Positions 48,400-57,328 of a stretch of DNA of 64,000 nt are shown here, in pieces (position 1 is the first letter of the stretch; every line of letters starts with the position of its first letter). The stretch is from assembly GCA_015065885.1 (NCBI GenBank), contig SVPJ01000003.1, forward strand, positions 1 through 64,000. Reading direction: 5' to 3'. Position numbers and translations under genes: made by a program. This DNA is from Oscillospiraceae bacterium (GTDB lineage Bacteria; Bacillota; Clostridia; Oscillospirales; Acutalibacteraceae). The notes below the pieces were generated by a model. That model saw only the letters and a program-made list of their open reading frames with translations, was not told the origin of the DNA and did not search any database.

Positions 48400-49572
48400 A
48401 TGGCTGAGAATTTGTGTAACAAATGCGGTGCCCCCTTGGATGCCGAGGGAAGGTGCCCCGCGTGCATCTACGCCCAAGCGGCGGCACTGGAAGGCCGTGC
48501 CGTTTCGTTCGGCGATTTTGAGACCGCCGCCAAGCTGTTTTTGAGCGTGGGCGACTACAAAGATGCCGCGGCACGTGCGGCGGCGTGTACCACAAAGGCA
48601 GAGGATTGCAACCGCGAAGCCATCTACAACCAGGCGGTGAAGCGGCAGGGTACCGACCAAATCTCGTGGCAGGGCAAGGCAGACTTGATGCATAGCATCA
48701 CGGGGTATCGCGACGCGGACGCCCTTGCCGCCGAATATCAAGCGAAAGCCGACGCCCTTGCCGCCGAAGCGGAAAGCGCCCGTATAGCAGCAGAAGAAGT
48801 GCGGCGCGCGGATGCCCGCCGTGCCGATGCCGAACATAAACGCCGTCGGAAATTTTTGGTTTTGGGTATCAGCACGGGAGTTGCCGTGCTGGTCATCGTG
48901 TTGGTGGTGAGCCTGCTCATTCTGCCGCAGATACAGTACAAAAAGGCGCGTAAACTGATCTACGCACACGACTATCTCGCCGCTGCCGAAGCGTTTTCCG
49001 CCATCGTGCCATACAGTAACAGCGAATTCTACCTCGCTTACGCCTATTATTGCTTGGGCATGGAGGCGGTCGAGGAAGGTGACGACCTCGCCGCCGTGGA
49101 CTACTTCACCAAAGCGGGTAACGAGAAAAGTGCCCCGCAGGAATTGCAAGCGGCAAAGGCGCGTTTGTACGACGCGGCACTCGTTGCGTTGCGGGAGGGC
49201 AACTTCACCGCGGCATACGACGCCTTTAACGCGGCGGACGATTACGAAGATGCGAAGGATTACAAACACTTCTGCCGTGCCGTGCGGATGTGGAACGACG
49301 ACGAATCGGTGAACGTCGAAAAGGTGGATCTGAAAAAAGCGGAAGATATTCTCTGGAAGACGATGGACGGTCTGTGGTACAGCGAGGGCAGTGAGCAGGA
49401 GATCGCCGTCTCCGCCGCCACCCGTGCGAGCAGTACGCCCGACCTCACGATCGTGGATAACAACCTCTGCTTTGAAGCGGACGGCGTATCCTACGTAGTG
49501 GAGATCTACTCTCTTACCGAGTGCCGTTTGATCGGCAGCGGTGCATACGCCGGCACGTACGATAAAATGTAA
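48400..49572 (+). CDS. Zinc-ribbon, TPR-like single-span membrane protein
   Basis: The 390-residue protein starts with a zinc ribbon (CNKCGAPLDAEGRCPAC, residues 6-22). A helical region follows, including an Ala/Glu/Arg-rich coiled coil (about 108-150, AAEYQAKADALAAEAESARI), then a membrane span at about 152-173 and an outside part with repeated DY.AA/GDY.DA helices like tetratricopeptides. Similar motifs (FLSVGDYKDAAARA, ADDYEDAKDY) occur before and after the span. The role is unknown. AAAGGAG precedes the ATG. Confidence 0.75.
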   Translation: MAENLCNKCGAPLDAEGRCPACIYAQAAALEGRAVSFGDFETAAKLFLSVGDYKDAAARAAACTTKAEDCNREAIYNQAVKRQGTDQISWQGKADLMHSITGYRDADALAAEYQAKADALAAEAESARIAAEEVRRADARRADAEHKRRRKFLVLGISTGVAVLVIVLVVSLLILPQIQYKKARKLIYAHDYLAAAEAFSAIVPYSNSEFYLAYAYYCLGMEAVEEGDDLAAVDYFTKAGNEKSAPQELQAAKARLYDAALVALREGNFTAAYDAFNAADDYEDAKDYKHFCRAVRMWNDDESVNVEKVDLKKAEDILWKTMDGLWYSEGSEQEIAVSAATRASSTPDLTIVDNNLCFEADGVSYVVEIYSLTECRLIGSGAYAGTYDKM

Positions 49573-49583
49573 AAAGACATAAA

Positions 49584-49618
49584 AAACTCCCGATCGTGCA
49601 ACGCACGATCGGGAGTTT
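49584..49618 (-). terminator. Terminator between the zinc-ribbon gene and ispH-rpsA
   Basis: AAACTCCCGATCGTGC (49584-49599), loop AAC, GCACGATCGGGAGTTT (49603-49618). The T-run is strong on the minus strand, so it mainly ends the ispH-rpsA operon. Confidence 0.85.
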
Positions 49619-49632
49619 CGTTGTTTCGGAAA

Positions 49633-51684
49633 TTATTCTTCGGTCGCTTCCTCAGCAGTCTCCTCGACAGCCTCTTCCACGACTTCTTCCACTGCTTCTT
49701 CGGCAGTTTCTTCCGCCGGAGCGGCATCCTCGAGCAACGCACGGATGGACAGGCTGATGCGCTTCGCATCGTAGTCCACAGCGGTGATCTTCACGGTGAC
49801 TTCCTGGCCGTTCTTCAGTTCATCCTGCGGCTTCTCGATGCGGCGATCCGCGATCTGCGAGATGTGGATCAAACCGTCGATGCCGGGGATGATCTGTGCA
49901 AACGCACCGAAGGTGGTCATGCCCACGATCTTCGCGGTGACGACCGAGCCCACGGGGTAGTTCGCCTTGAAGATCTCCCACGGATTGTCTTCCGCCTTGC
50001 GGTAGCCCAGCGAGATCTTCTTCTTTTCGGTATCGAGATCACGAATGTACACTTCCACGACGTCGCCGACATTCACAACGTCGGAGGGGTGCTTCACGCG
50101 AGACCAGGACAGTTCGGAAATGTGCACCATACCGTCCACGCCGCCCAGATCCACGAACGCGCCGTAGGAGGTGAGGGACTTCACGGTACCGGTGTACTTC
50201 TGGCCGACTTCCGCCTGAGCCCAGAACGCGGCTTCCTGCTCACGGCGCGCATCGCGAGCCACCGAGCGGACGGAACCCACCGCACGACGGCGGCCCTGGT
50301 TCACTTCGATAATGCGGAACTGCACTTCCTGCTTGAGCAGGGGCGTGAGATCTTCCATACGGGACGCAGACGCCTGCGAAGCGGGGATGAACACGCGCAC
50401 GCCGTTGGTCACCGCCAACACGCCGCCCTTGATGACGTCGGTCACGACGCCGGTCAGGATCTCACCGCTTTCGGAGGCAGCAACAACCGTGTCCCAGCCT
50501 TTCTGCGCGTCGATGCGCTTTTTGGAAAGCATAATGGTGCCTTCCTGATCGTTGGTACGCATAATGAGCAGTTCCAGTTCGTCACCGACCTTCACGATAT
50601 CGGACGGATTGACGTTCGGATCCGCGCTGAGTTCATCAGCGGGAACGTAACCGGTCTGCTTGCGGCCGACGACCTCGACCTGGACTTCGTTCGGCGCAAT
50701 GGACACCACGATACCGCGCACGCGGTCGTTGCTGTTCATGCTCTCGAGAGAGGATTCCATCAGCTCTTCAAAGGTCATCTCATCGGGAGACTTGACCGCT
50801 GCGGTTTCCTGCGCCTGCATTTCTTCGTTGTTGACAATTTCGGACATGGTTGAAAGTACCTCCTTTATAATATCGGCGGGGGTAGACGCCCCTGCGGTGA
50901 TCCCCACGGAACGCACACCCGAAAACTGCTCACGTGACAGCTCGTCCGCCGTCTCGATCAACAGTGTGGGCGCATTCTCCGCGCAGACGTCCCGCAGTTT
51001 GGCTGTGTTGGAACTCTGCCGTCCGCCGACTATAACCATTTTATCACATTCGCGTGATAAAGCTGCCGCTTCTTGTTGTCTTTTTGCGGTAGCATTGCAT
51101 ATTGTATCAAAAATTAAGACGTTTGTACAGTGTTTTTTTGAAATCTTTACGCATTTTTTCCAAACTTCTGCGTGAAATGTCGTTTGTGCCACAATCGACA
51201 GCGATTTGTCAAAACCTATTGTGGAATTTAACAACAGATTTTCCAGTTCTTCGGGGGTCGAAAACACAAACGAGGGGCCTTCGCAATGTCCGCGGATGCC
51301 GATGACCTCGGGATGGGCGGCATCGCCCGCGATCAGCACCGTGTCGCCCGCCCGTGAACGCTCTTTCACAATGCGGTGGATCTTGGACACGAACGGGCAG
51401 GTGGCGTCGCACACCGACAGCCCGAGTTCCTCCGTTTGGTCGTACACTGCGGCGGGCACGCCGTGCGAGCGAATGACCAGTACGGCTCCCTCAGGCACCT
51501 CGTCGGGTGAAGACACGATGCTCACGCCGCGCGCCGCCATGTCCTCCACCACCTGCGGGTTATGAATGATGGGACCGAGGGTGCACACGCGTTTTCCTTC
51601 GGACAGCAGACGGTAGACGGTATCCACCGCTTTGTTCACGCCGAAACAGAAACCCGCACTTTCCGCCAAGCGAACGGTTGCCAT
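49633..51684 (-). CDS. ispH-rpsA: Bifunctional IspH (HMBPP reductase)/ribosomal protein S1 fusion
   Basis: The 683-residue protein joins two functions. Residues 1-279 are IspH, the last enzyme of the MEP isoprenoid pathway, with the [4Fe-4S] ligands Cys13, Cys96 and Cys196 and the active-site motif VGGRQSSNT. Residues about 305-655 carry four S1 RNA-binding domains (for example GQKYTGTVKSLTSYGAFVD). The last 25 residues are an acidic EEAVEE-type repeat. The fusion is a known Clostridia trait. A strong internal ribosome binding site (50858-50866) precedes Met280, so free S1 is probably also made. It is the last gene of an overlapping operon; its ATG overlaps the plsC stop (TAATG). Confidence 0.96.
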   Translation of the reverse strand: MATVRLAESAGFCFGVNKAVDTVYRLLSEGKRVCTLGPIIHNPQVVEDMAARGVSIVSSPDEVPEGAVLVIRSHGVPAAVYDQTEELGLSVCDATCPFVSKIHRIVKERSRAGDTVLIAGDAAHPEVIGIRGHCEGPSFVFSTPEELENLLLNSTIGFDKSLSIVAQTTFHAEVWKKCVKISKKHCTNVLIFDTICNATAKRQQEAAALSRECDKMVIVGGRQSSNTAKLRDVCAENAPTLLIETADELSREQFSGVRSVGITAGASTPADIIKEVLSTMSEIVNNEEMQAQETAAVKSPDEMTFEELMESSLESMNSNDRVRGIVVSIAPNEVQVEVVGRKQTGYVPADELSADPNVNPSDIVKVGDELELLIMRTNDQEGTIMLSKKRIDAQKGWDTVVAASESGEILTGVVTDVIKGGVLAVTNGVRVFIPASQASASRMEDLTPLLKQEVQFRIIEVNQGRRRAVGSVRSVARDARREQEAAFWAQAEVGQKYTGTVKSLTSYGAFVDLGGVDGMVHISELSWSRVKHPSDVVNVGDVVEVYIRDLDTEKKKISLGYRKAEDNPWEIFKANYPVGSVVTAKIVGMTTFGAFAQIIPGIDGLIHISQIADRRIEKPQDELKNGQEVTVKITAVDYDAKRISLSIRALLEDAAPAEETAEEAVEEVVEEAVEETAEEATEE
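50845..50866 (-). promoter_or_regulatory. Internal ribosome binding site for free S1 in ispH-rpsA
   Basis: AAAGGAGGT (50866-50858) stands ten bases before the in-frame ATG at 50847-50845 (Met280, MSEIVNNEE). Starting there gives a 404-residue S1 protein (49633-50847). The site is better than most true ribosome binding sites in the window. Confidence 0.7.
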
Positions 51685-52274
51685 TACACTACCTCCTGTC
51701 CCGACAGCGCCGCCACCCGCTCGCGCATGAGGCGCGTGGCGTACCGCAGATCGGGCGCATCCCCCGTCAAATGCAACTCTTCGGGGGTGATAAGGTCGCC
51801 CACCGTGACGGTCACCCGCCGAAACGCTTTGGCGCGGCGGTCGATCCCCACGGGCAACACCGAAGCACCCGTGCGGGCGGCGATCAGCGCCGCACCCGAT
51901 TTAAACCGCATCAGGCGCCCATCTTTCGAACGCGTGCCTTCGGGGAAAATGCCCATCATATCCCCGCTTTCGATCGCACGCGCCCCTGCATCCAACGCAC
52001 CCGTGTCCCCTTTGCCGCGGGCAACGGGAAACGCACCGAACACACGACCGATCAACCAGCCGAGCGGTTTAAAGCGGAACAGTTCTTCCTTTGCCATAAA
52101 CGCGATACGGCGCGGCTGGGCAAGCAGTAACAGCACGGGATCCCAATTTGAAAGATGATTCGCACATAAGATCACCTTGCCGCCCGCGGGGATCTTTTCT
52201 TTCCCCACCAGTTTACACGGGTGGGTAAGCAATACGAAGGGGCGTAAGATCGCTTTGATAATACGGTCGGTCAT
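51684..52274 (-). CDS. plsC: 1-acyl-sn-glycerol-3-phosphate acyltransferase
   Basis: PlsC acylates lysophosphatidic acid to phosphatidic acid at the membrane. The 196-residue protein has the HX4D motif NHLSNWD (about 38-44), the substrate motif FPEGTRS (about 109-115) and VLPVGI near the end. The start overlaps the cmk stop (ATGA). The order cmk-plsC-ispH is conserved in Clostridia. Confidence 0.93.
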   Translation of the reverse strand: MTDRIIKAILRPFVLLTHPCKLVGKEKIPAGGKVILCANHLSNWDPVLLLLAQPRRIAFMAKEELFRFKPLGWLIGRVFGAFPVARGKGDTGALDAGARAIESGDMMGIFPEGTRSKDGRLMRFKSGAALIAARTGASVLPVGIDRRAKAFRRVTVTVGDLITPEELHLTGDAPDLRYATRLMRERVAALSGQEVV

Positions 52275-52942
52275 GCCAGTTTCTCCTCAACCAATTTCAG
52301 CATATAGTCGATGGATTCCTGCAGAGTCAGGTCGGTGGTGTCCACCGCCACCGCATCTTCTGCCTGCCGCAGGGGCGCAATCGCGCGATGAGAATCGTCG
52401 TAATCCCGCTTTTTCATATCCGCCAACACGTCCTCGAACGGCACGTCCTGCCCTTTTTCGAGCAACTCCAAACGGCGACGTTCGGCACGTGCTTCGGCAG
52501 ATGCCGACAAAAAGATCTTCACCTCGGCATGCGGCAACACCACCGTGCCGATGTCGCGGCCGTCCATCACCACGTTGTTCTTCGCCGCCATATCCTGTTG
52601 CAGATGAAACAGAAATTCCCGCACCGGCGGCAGAGCCGACACGGCGGACGCCGCCATCGACATTTCGGGGGTGCGGATGCGGTCGCTCACGTCTTCTCCG
52701 TTCACAAACACACGCTGGACACCGTCCACGTGTTTGAGCGACACTTCTATATGCGGCAAACTTGCCACCACCGTCGCTTCGTCACGCCAATCACCGCCCG
52801 CGGCCGATACGGCGTAGCCGACCGCACGGTACAGCGCTCCCGTATCCACGTAGATATACCCGAGTTTTGCCGCGATCGCCCGTGCGATCGTGGATTTGCC
52901 TGCGCCCGCGGGCCCGTCAATGGCAATAGCTACTGTCTTCAT
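52271..52942 (-). CDS. cmk: Cytidylate kinase
   Basis: Cmk phosphorylates CMP and dCMP. The 223-residue protein has the P-loop GPAGAGKST (10-18), the CMP-binding insert and DGRDIGTVVLPHAEVKIFL. Overlaps of 4 bp on both sides place it inside the operon. Confidence 0.97.
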   Translation of the reverse strand: MKTVAIAIDGPAGAGKSTIARAIAAKLGYIYVDTGALYRAVGYAVSAAGGDWRDEATVVASLPHIEVSLKHVDGVQRVFVNGEDVSDRIRTPEMSMAASAVSALPPVREFLFHLQQDMAAKNNVVMDGRDIGTVVLPHAEVKIFLSASAEARAERRRLELLEKGQDVPFEDVLADMKKRDYDDSHRAIAPLRQAEDAVAVDTTDLTLQESIDYMLKLVEEKLA

Positions 52943-54180
52943 ATCTCCTGCATCCTTTCAAGTCCGCGTCCTGCCGCCGCGCCGGTGGCAAACGCGATCT
53001 GCAAATTGAATCCGCCGGTGTACGCATCCACGTCCAACACCTCACCGGCAAAGTACAGACCTTTTACCAATTTCGACGCCATCGTTTTGGCGTCGATCTC
53101 CTTGACCGACACGCCGCCCGACGTGACGATCGCTTCGGAAAGGGGGCGGAAACCGTTCACCGTTACCGTCCAATCCTTCAGCACCGCCGCCAGTCTCCGC
53201 CGCTCTTCACGGCTGACCGCATGGCACTTGCGGGCGGGGTCCAGTCCCGCGCGTTCGCACGCGGGCACCACCATACTGCGGGGCAACAACGCAGGCAACA
53301 TATTGCCGAGCGCGCGGTTTTGCTCCGCCGCAAGTTCCCGCACTAAGCGAGCGTCCAGCTGCTCCGCCGACAGCGCGGGTTTCAGATCGATATGCAGGCG
53401 ATAGCGTCCCTCTTGCATATCGGTCATGTGCGCCGACGCACTGAGTATCATCGGCCCCGACACCCCGAAATGGGTGAACAGCATCTCGCCGAAATCGCGG
53501 TACAACGTCTTGTGACGGACGGTATCCTCCACCGTGAGTGCCGCATTTTTCAGCGACAATCCCTGCATCGCGGCACAATCCGCCTCGCGGCAGACGAGCG
53601 GCACCAGCGACGGGCGGCACGGCACCACTGTGTGCCCCGCCTGCTCTGCCAGACGATATCCGTCCCCCGTCGATCCCGTCTGCGGATAGGACGCACCGCC
53701 CGTGCAGACGATCACTGCATCCGCCGTGAGTTCGCGACCGTCCTCCAAGCGGACGCCAAAACATACCCCCTCGCGCAAAAGCAGGTCGGTTACACGCCCT
53801 TCAACGTGCAAGGGGTTTCCCTTGTCAGCAAATCGCACCAGCGCATCCACCACGTCCACCGCTTTATCCGAAACGGGGAAAACGCGATTTCCGCGCTCTG
53901 TTTTCAACGGAACGCCGCAGGATCTCACCAACTCCATCACCGCCGACGGAGGGAAAGCGGACAGCGCGCTGTAAAGGAACCTGCCATTACGCGGCGTATT
54001 TGCCACGCACTCCTCCACCGTACAGTCGTTGGTCAGATTACACCGTCCTTTGCCGGTGATCATCACCTTGCGGGCGGGTCGGGCGTTGCGTTCCACGATG
54101 GTAACGCTGTGTCCGTTTTGCGCGGAAAAGCCTGCCGCCATCAACCCGGCGGCACCGCCGCCGATCACGAGTACCTTCAT
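52939..54180 (-). CDS. HI0933/BaiN-like flavoprotein
   Basis: The 413-residue protein starts with the FAD motif VIGGGAAGLMAAGFSA and ARKVMITGKGRCNLTND, the hallmark of the HI0933 family, and ends with YFAGEVLDVDAYTGGFNLQIAFATG. Members are NAD(P)/FAD-dependent reductases; one clostridial relative acts on bile acids, but most have no known substrate. In Clostridia it commonly precedes cmk. It overlaps both neighbours by 4 bp. Confidence 0.92.
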   Translation of the reverse strand: MKVLVIGGGAAGLMAAGFSAQNGHSVTIVERNARPARKVMITGKGRCNLTNDCTVEECVANTPRNGRFLYSALSAFPPSAVMELVRSCGVPLKTERGNRVFPVSDKAVDVVDALVRFADKGNPLHVEGRVTDLLLREGVCFGVRLEDGRELTADAVIVCTGGASYPQTGSTGDGYRLAEQAGHTVVPCRPSLVPLVCREADCAAMQGLSLKNAALTVEDTVRHKTLYRDFGEMLFTHFGVSGPMILSASAHMTDMQEGRYRLHIDLKPALSAEQLDARLVRELAAEQNRALGNMLPALLPRSMVVPACERAGLDPARKCHAVSREERRRLAAVLKDWTVTVNGFRPLSEAIVTSGGVSVKEIDAKTMASKLVKGLYFAGEVLDVDAYTGGFNLQIAFATGAAAGRGLERMQEI

Positions 54181-55064
54181 AAGACGTCACCGTCTGCCGT
54201 ATCTTCACGGAACGGCTGATACACCTTATAGGTTTCCCACAGTTCTTCAAGTTCGGACAGCACGGGGCGATTTTCCTGCATCCGTTTCAGCGATACCGCC
54301 ACCAGCAGTGCGTTGATGATGCTCATCGGAGCCACCAGCGAGTCCACGATGGTCGCCATATCGCTGTGAGCAAGCAGGCAATCGTCCGCCAAACGGGCGA
54401 TCGGAGAGATCGCGCTGTCGGTGATCGCCACCACGCGTGCCCCGCGGGATTTTGCAAAATGCAATGTTTTGGCAGAACGGGAGGAATACCGCGGAAAACT
54501 GATGCCGATCATCACGTCTTGTTCATCAATGTGAATGATCTGTTCAAGAATCTCCGCCTCGCCGCCCGCCGTGATCAGTTTTACGTCGGGAATAAGAAAA
54601 TTCAGATAAAACGCCAAAAAACTCGCAAGCGCTTGGCAACTGCCCGCACCGAAGATGTACACCCGACGGGCAGACACGATGCCTTCCACCGTTTCGCGGA
54701 ACTGGTCTTCCGAAAGTTCCGCCAAAGTTTTGCGAATATTTTGAATGTCGCAGGACATCACCGCCTGCGCCACTTCGTCGTCGGTCATCCGTTCACGGGC
54801 GACTTCCACCCGCTGTACCGAAGTTAAACGGCTGCGGGTGAGTTTTTGCATTGCCCGCTGCAGTGCGGGATATCCGTCGAACCCCAGCTGTGCCGCAAAC
54901 CGTACCACCGTGGATTCACTGACGCCGACCGTTTCGCCCAAGCGAAATGCGGTCATAAACGCCGCCGTCTCGTAATGGTCACGGATATACTCCGCAATAC
55001 GCCGCTGGCCTTTTGAAAACTCGCCGCTGTGCCGCTCCATGCAAACGATCAGATTTTCCTCCAT
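54177..55064 (-). CDS. MurR/RpiR-family transcriptional regulator
   Basis: The 295-residue protein has an N-terminal RpiR helix-turn-helix (LGETVGVSESTVVRFAAQLGFDGYPALQ, about 40-67) and a C-terminal SIS sugar-phosphate binding domain (RVYIFGAGSCQALASFLA and GISFPRYSSRSAKTL). The ATG at 55064 has GGAGGG eight bases upstream. It is the first gene of the operon that continues with the flavoprotein, cmk, plsC and ispH-rpsA, an unusual place for a sugar-type regulator. A 10-bp inverted repeat at its promoter may be its own site. Confidence 0.92.
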   Translation of the reverse strand: MEENLIVCMERHSGEFSKGQRRIAEYIRDHYETAAFMTAFRLGETVGVSESTVVRFAAQLGFDGYPALQRAMQKLTRSRLTSVQRVEVARERMTDDEVAQAVMSCDIQNIRKTLAELSEDQFRETVEGIVSARRVYIFGAGSCQALASFLAFYLNFLIPDVKLITAGGEAEILEQIIHIDEQDVMIGISFPRYSSRSAKTLHFAKSRGARVVAITDSAISPIARLADDCLLAHSDMATIVDSLVAPMSIINALLVAVSLKRMQENRPVLSELEELWETYKVYQPFREDTADGDVL

Positions 55065-55086
55065 AGCGATCCCTCCCCACTCGTCC

Positions 55087-55115
55087 ATTATACTCCGACA
55101 CCGCGGAAAATGCAA
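55087..55115 (-). promoter_or_regulatory. Sigma-A promoter of the rpiR-cmk-ispH operon
   Basis: On the minus strand TTGCAT, 17-bp spacer, TATAAT, 23 bp before the start. Confidence 0.7.
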
Positions 55116-55139
55116 GTCATTTTCCGAATCTTGCATTTT
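55107..55139. promoter_or_regulatory. Inverted repeat at the RpiR promoter
   Basis: AAAATGCAAG (55107-55116) and CTTGCATTTT (55130-55139) are exact inverted copies 13 bp apart. The first arm contains the -35 box, so a regulator bound here could repress. Confidence 0.55.
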
Positions 55140-55159
55140 AATTTCCCGCGCTTTTTGGG

Positions 55160-55188
55160 TTTACAAATCTCGACAATGGGTGTATAAT
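55160..55188 (+). promoter_or_regulatory. Sigma-A promoter of the FAD-dependent enzyme
   Basis: TTTACA (55160-55165), 17-bp spacer, TATAAT (55183-55188). Confidence 0.75.
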
Positions 55189-55231
55189 GCCAAGTGACAT
55201 CATTCAGTTAGATAAAGGAGCGTTACGACCT

Positions 55232-56599
55232 ATGTTATACGACGTCGTTATTATCGGCGGCGGCATCGGAGGCCTGATGGCAGCCTACCGCCTGCACAAG
55301 AACGACCCTACCCTGAAGGTAGCCGTGACCGAGCGTGGCAACGCGCTGGAAAAGCGGTATTGTCCTGCCGGTGAAGAAAAGACCTGCGTACATTGCAAGA
55401 CCTGCAGCATCACCAGCGGCTTTGCGGGTGCCGGTGCGTTTTCGGACGGCAAATTCAACCTCGGCACTGCCTACGGCGGCACGCTGGGCGAGGAGTTGGG
55501 CGATACGAAGGCTACCCATTACATCGACGAGGTGGACAAGATCCTGAACGAGTATTGCACCTCGGGCATCCCGCAGGTATATCGCTCTAACGAGGAGCTG
55601 AAGTTGAAGTGCCTGCAAAACAATCTGCGCTTGCTGGATATGAACGTGAAGCATCTCGGCACCGATCACAACTACGTGACGATGCAAAATCTCATTCGTG
55701 CGATTGCGGAAAACGGCACCGATCTGTTCCCGTTTTACGACTGCACCCGCGTCGAAAAGGTCGAGGGCGGCTATCGCGTACATTATGCGAACGGCGAGGT
55801 GCTGGAAACGACAGCGATCATCATTGCCACGGGGCGCGGCGGTGCCAATTTCGTGGCGGATTTCTGCCGTTCCTTTGACGTGCCGATGAAATCCAATCAC
55901 ATCGATATCGGTGTCCGCGTGGAAATGAAGGATATCATCTGGAAGGAGTTTTCGGACAAGATCTACGAGCCGAAGATCCTTTATAAGACCAAGACGTTTG
56001 AGGACCGCTGCCGTATGTTCTGCTTCAACAAGGGCGGTCTTGTATCGGCAGAGAACAACCACGGCATCATCACCGCCAACGGCCATTCCTACGCCGAAGC
56101 AGAAAAGAAGACGGACAACTGCAACTTTGCCATTTTGTCCAGCATCCGTTTTACCGAGCCGTTCAACCAACCCACCGAATACGCCGAAAACATCTCGCGT
56201 CTTGCGAATATGATCGGCAAAGGCAACGTGCTGGTACAACGTTTCGGCGACCTTATCCGCGGCAGACGCACCAACGAACACCGTCTGTCGCAAAACACCG
56301 TGACGCCGACACTCCGTGCCACGGCGGGCGATATTTCGTTGGTGCTCCCCCACCGCATTCTCACCAACATCATCGAGACCATCTACGCACTCGATCGCGT
56401 AGCCCCCGGCACCGCCAACGACGACACCCTGCTGTACGGCTGTGAAAGCAAGTATTATTCCATCCGCCCCGTGTTCAAAAACGACCGTTTTGAGTTGGTG
56501 GATAACGTCTATATCATCGGAGACGGCAGCGGTATCTGTCGCGGTCTTTCGCAATCGGGTGCGATGGGCATCTACGTGGCAGACTGCATCACGGGTTAA
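55232..56599 (+). CDS. FAD-dependent dehydrogenase (COG2509-like)
   Basis: The 455-residue protein has the FAD motif YDVVIIGGGIGGLMAAYRL and the family Cys cluster CPAGEEKTCVHCKTCSITSG followed by FAGAGAFSDGKFN. A second nucleotide segment is IIATGRGGANF, and the C terminus VYIIGDGSGICRGLSQSGAMG closes the FAD site. The Cys-rich loop could bind an iron-sulfur cluster. The substrate is unknown. The ATG at 55232 has AAAGGAG upstream; the ATG at 55187 overlaps the -10 box. Confidence 0.9.
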   Translation: MLYDVVIIGGGIGGLMAAYRLHKNDPTLKVAVTERGNALEKRYCPAGEEKTCVHCKTCSITSGFAGAGAFSDGKFNLGTAYGGTLGEELGDTKATHYIDEVDKILNEYCTSGIPQVYRSNEELKLKCLQNNLRLLDMNVKHLGTDHNYVTMQNLIRAIAENGTDLFPFYDCTRVEKVEGGYRVHYANGEVLETTAIIIATGRGGANFVADFCRSFDVPMKSNHIDIGVRVEMKDIIWKEFSDKIYEPKILYKTKTFEDRCRMFCFNKGGLVSAENNHGIITANGHSYAEAEKKTDNCNFAILSSIRFTEPFNQPTEYAENISRLANMIGKGNVLVQRFGDLIRGRRTNEHRLSQNTVTPTLRATAGDISLVLPHRILTNIIETIYALDRVAPGTANDDTLLYGCESKYYSIRPVFKNDRFELVDNVYIIGDGSGICRGLSQSGAMGIYVADCITG

Positions 56600-56625
56600 A
56601 AAACGAAAAAATCGTTCATATTTTG

Positions 56626-56654
56626 TTGACATTTGTCGTCCCTTGTGATAGGAT
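56626..56654 (+). promoter_or_regulatory. Promoter of xpt
   Basis: TTGACA (56626-56631), 17-bp spacer, TAGGAT (56649-56654). Only about 45 nt remain before the start, too short for a purine riboswitch. Confidence 0.6.
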
Positions 56655-56702
56655 ATCTTGTGTATTTATACGCGCGGTATAGAGTGAGGAGCGTGACGGC
56701 CG

Positions 56703-57278
56703 ATGAAGGCGTTGGAGGAAAAGATCTTACGGGAAGGCACCGTTCTGCCCGGACATATCCTGAAGGTTGGTTCGTTTTTGAACCAACAGTTGGATGTTCC
56801 CTTTCTGATGGAAATGGGGCAGGAGATCGCCCGTTTATTTGCGGATTGCGGTGTCACCAAAGTACTCACCATCGAAGCGTCAGGCATTGCGGTTGCCGTA
56901 GCGGCAGCGGCGGCGTTCGGCACCCCTGCCGTGTTTGCGAAAAAGCACAAAAGCGGCAACGTCTCGGGTGACGTACTCACCACCACCGTCCATTCCTACA
57001 CCCACAACACCGACTACGAGATCATGGTGTCGCGCGAATACATCTCCCCCACCGACCGCGTGCTGTTGGTGGACGATTTCTTGGCAAACGGCAAAGCGCT
57101 CATCGGTTTGGCGGAACTGGTAAGGCAAGCGGGTGCCGAAACGGTCGGTGCCGCCGTAGCGATCGAAAAAGGTTTCCAAAAGGGCGGCGACGCTCTGCGC
57201 AAGGCCGGTCTGCGGGTGGAATCACTCGCCATCGTGGAAAGTATGAGCGACACCTCGCTCACCTTCCGCGCTCAATGA
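56703..57278 (+). CDS. xpt: Xanthine phosphoribosyltransferase
   Basis: Xpt makes XMP from xanthine and PRPP. The 191-residue protein fits the Bacillus-type enzyme (MKALEEKILREGTVLPGHILKVGSFLNQQ), with the PRPP motif VLLVDDFLANG (about 121-131). It lies upstream of the nucleoside importer genes in the same direction, which fits purine salvage. No purine riboswitch is visible. Confidence 0.95.
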   Translation: MKALEEKILREGTVLPGHILKVGSFLNQQLDVPFLMEMGQEIARLFADCGVTKVLTIEASGIAVAVAAAAAFGTPAVFAKKHKSGNVSGDVLTTTVHSYTHNTDYEIMVSREYISPTDRVLLVDDFLANGKALIGLAELVRQAGAETVGAAVAIEKGFQKGGDALRKAGLRVESLAIVESMSDTSLTFRAQ

Positions 57279-57281
57279 CGG

Positions 57282-57299
57282 TGTAAACGCAAGTTTACA
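57282..57299. promoter_or_regulatory. Short palindrome between xpt and the BMP gene
   Basis: TGTAAAC (57282-57288) and GTTTACA (57293-57299) are exact inverted copies. It may be an operator or an RNA processing hairpin; no promoter is evident next to it. Confidence 0.35.
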
Positions 57300-57328
57300 T
57301 ATAAAAAATCTTTTTGGAGGGAAAACAC

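Noticed and set aside
56600..56702. Purine riboswitch upstream of xpt
   Set aside because: Only about 45 nt lie between the promoter and the start codon, and the conserved aptamer loops are not found.
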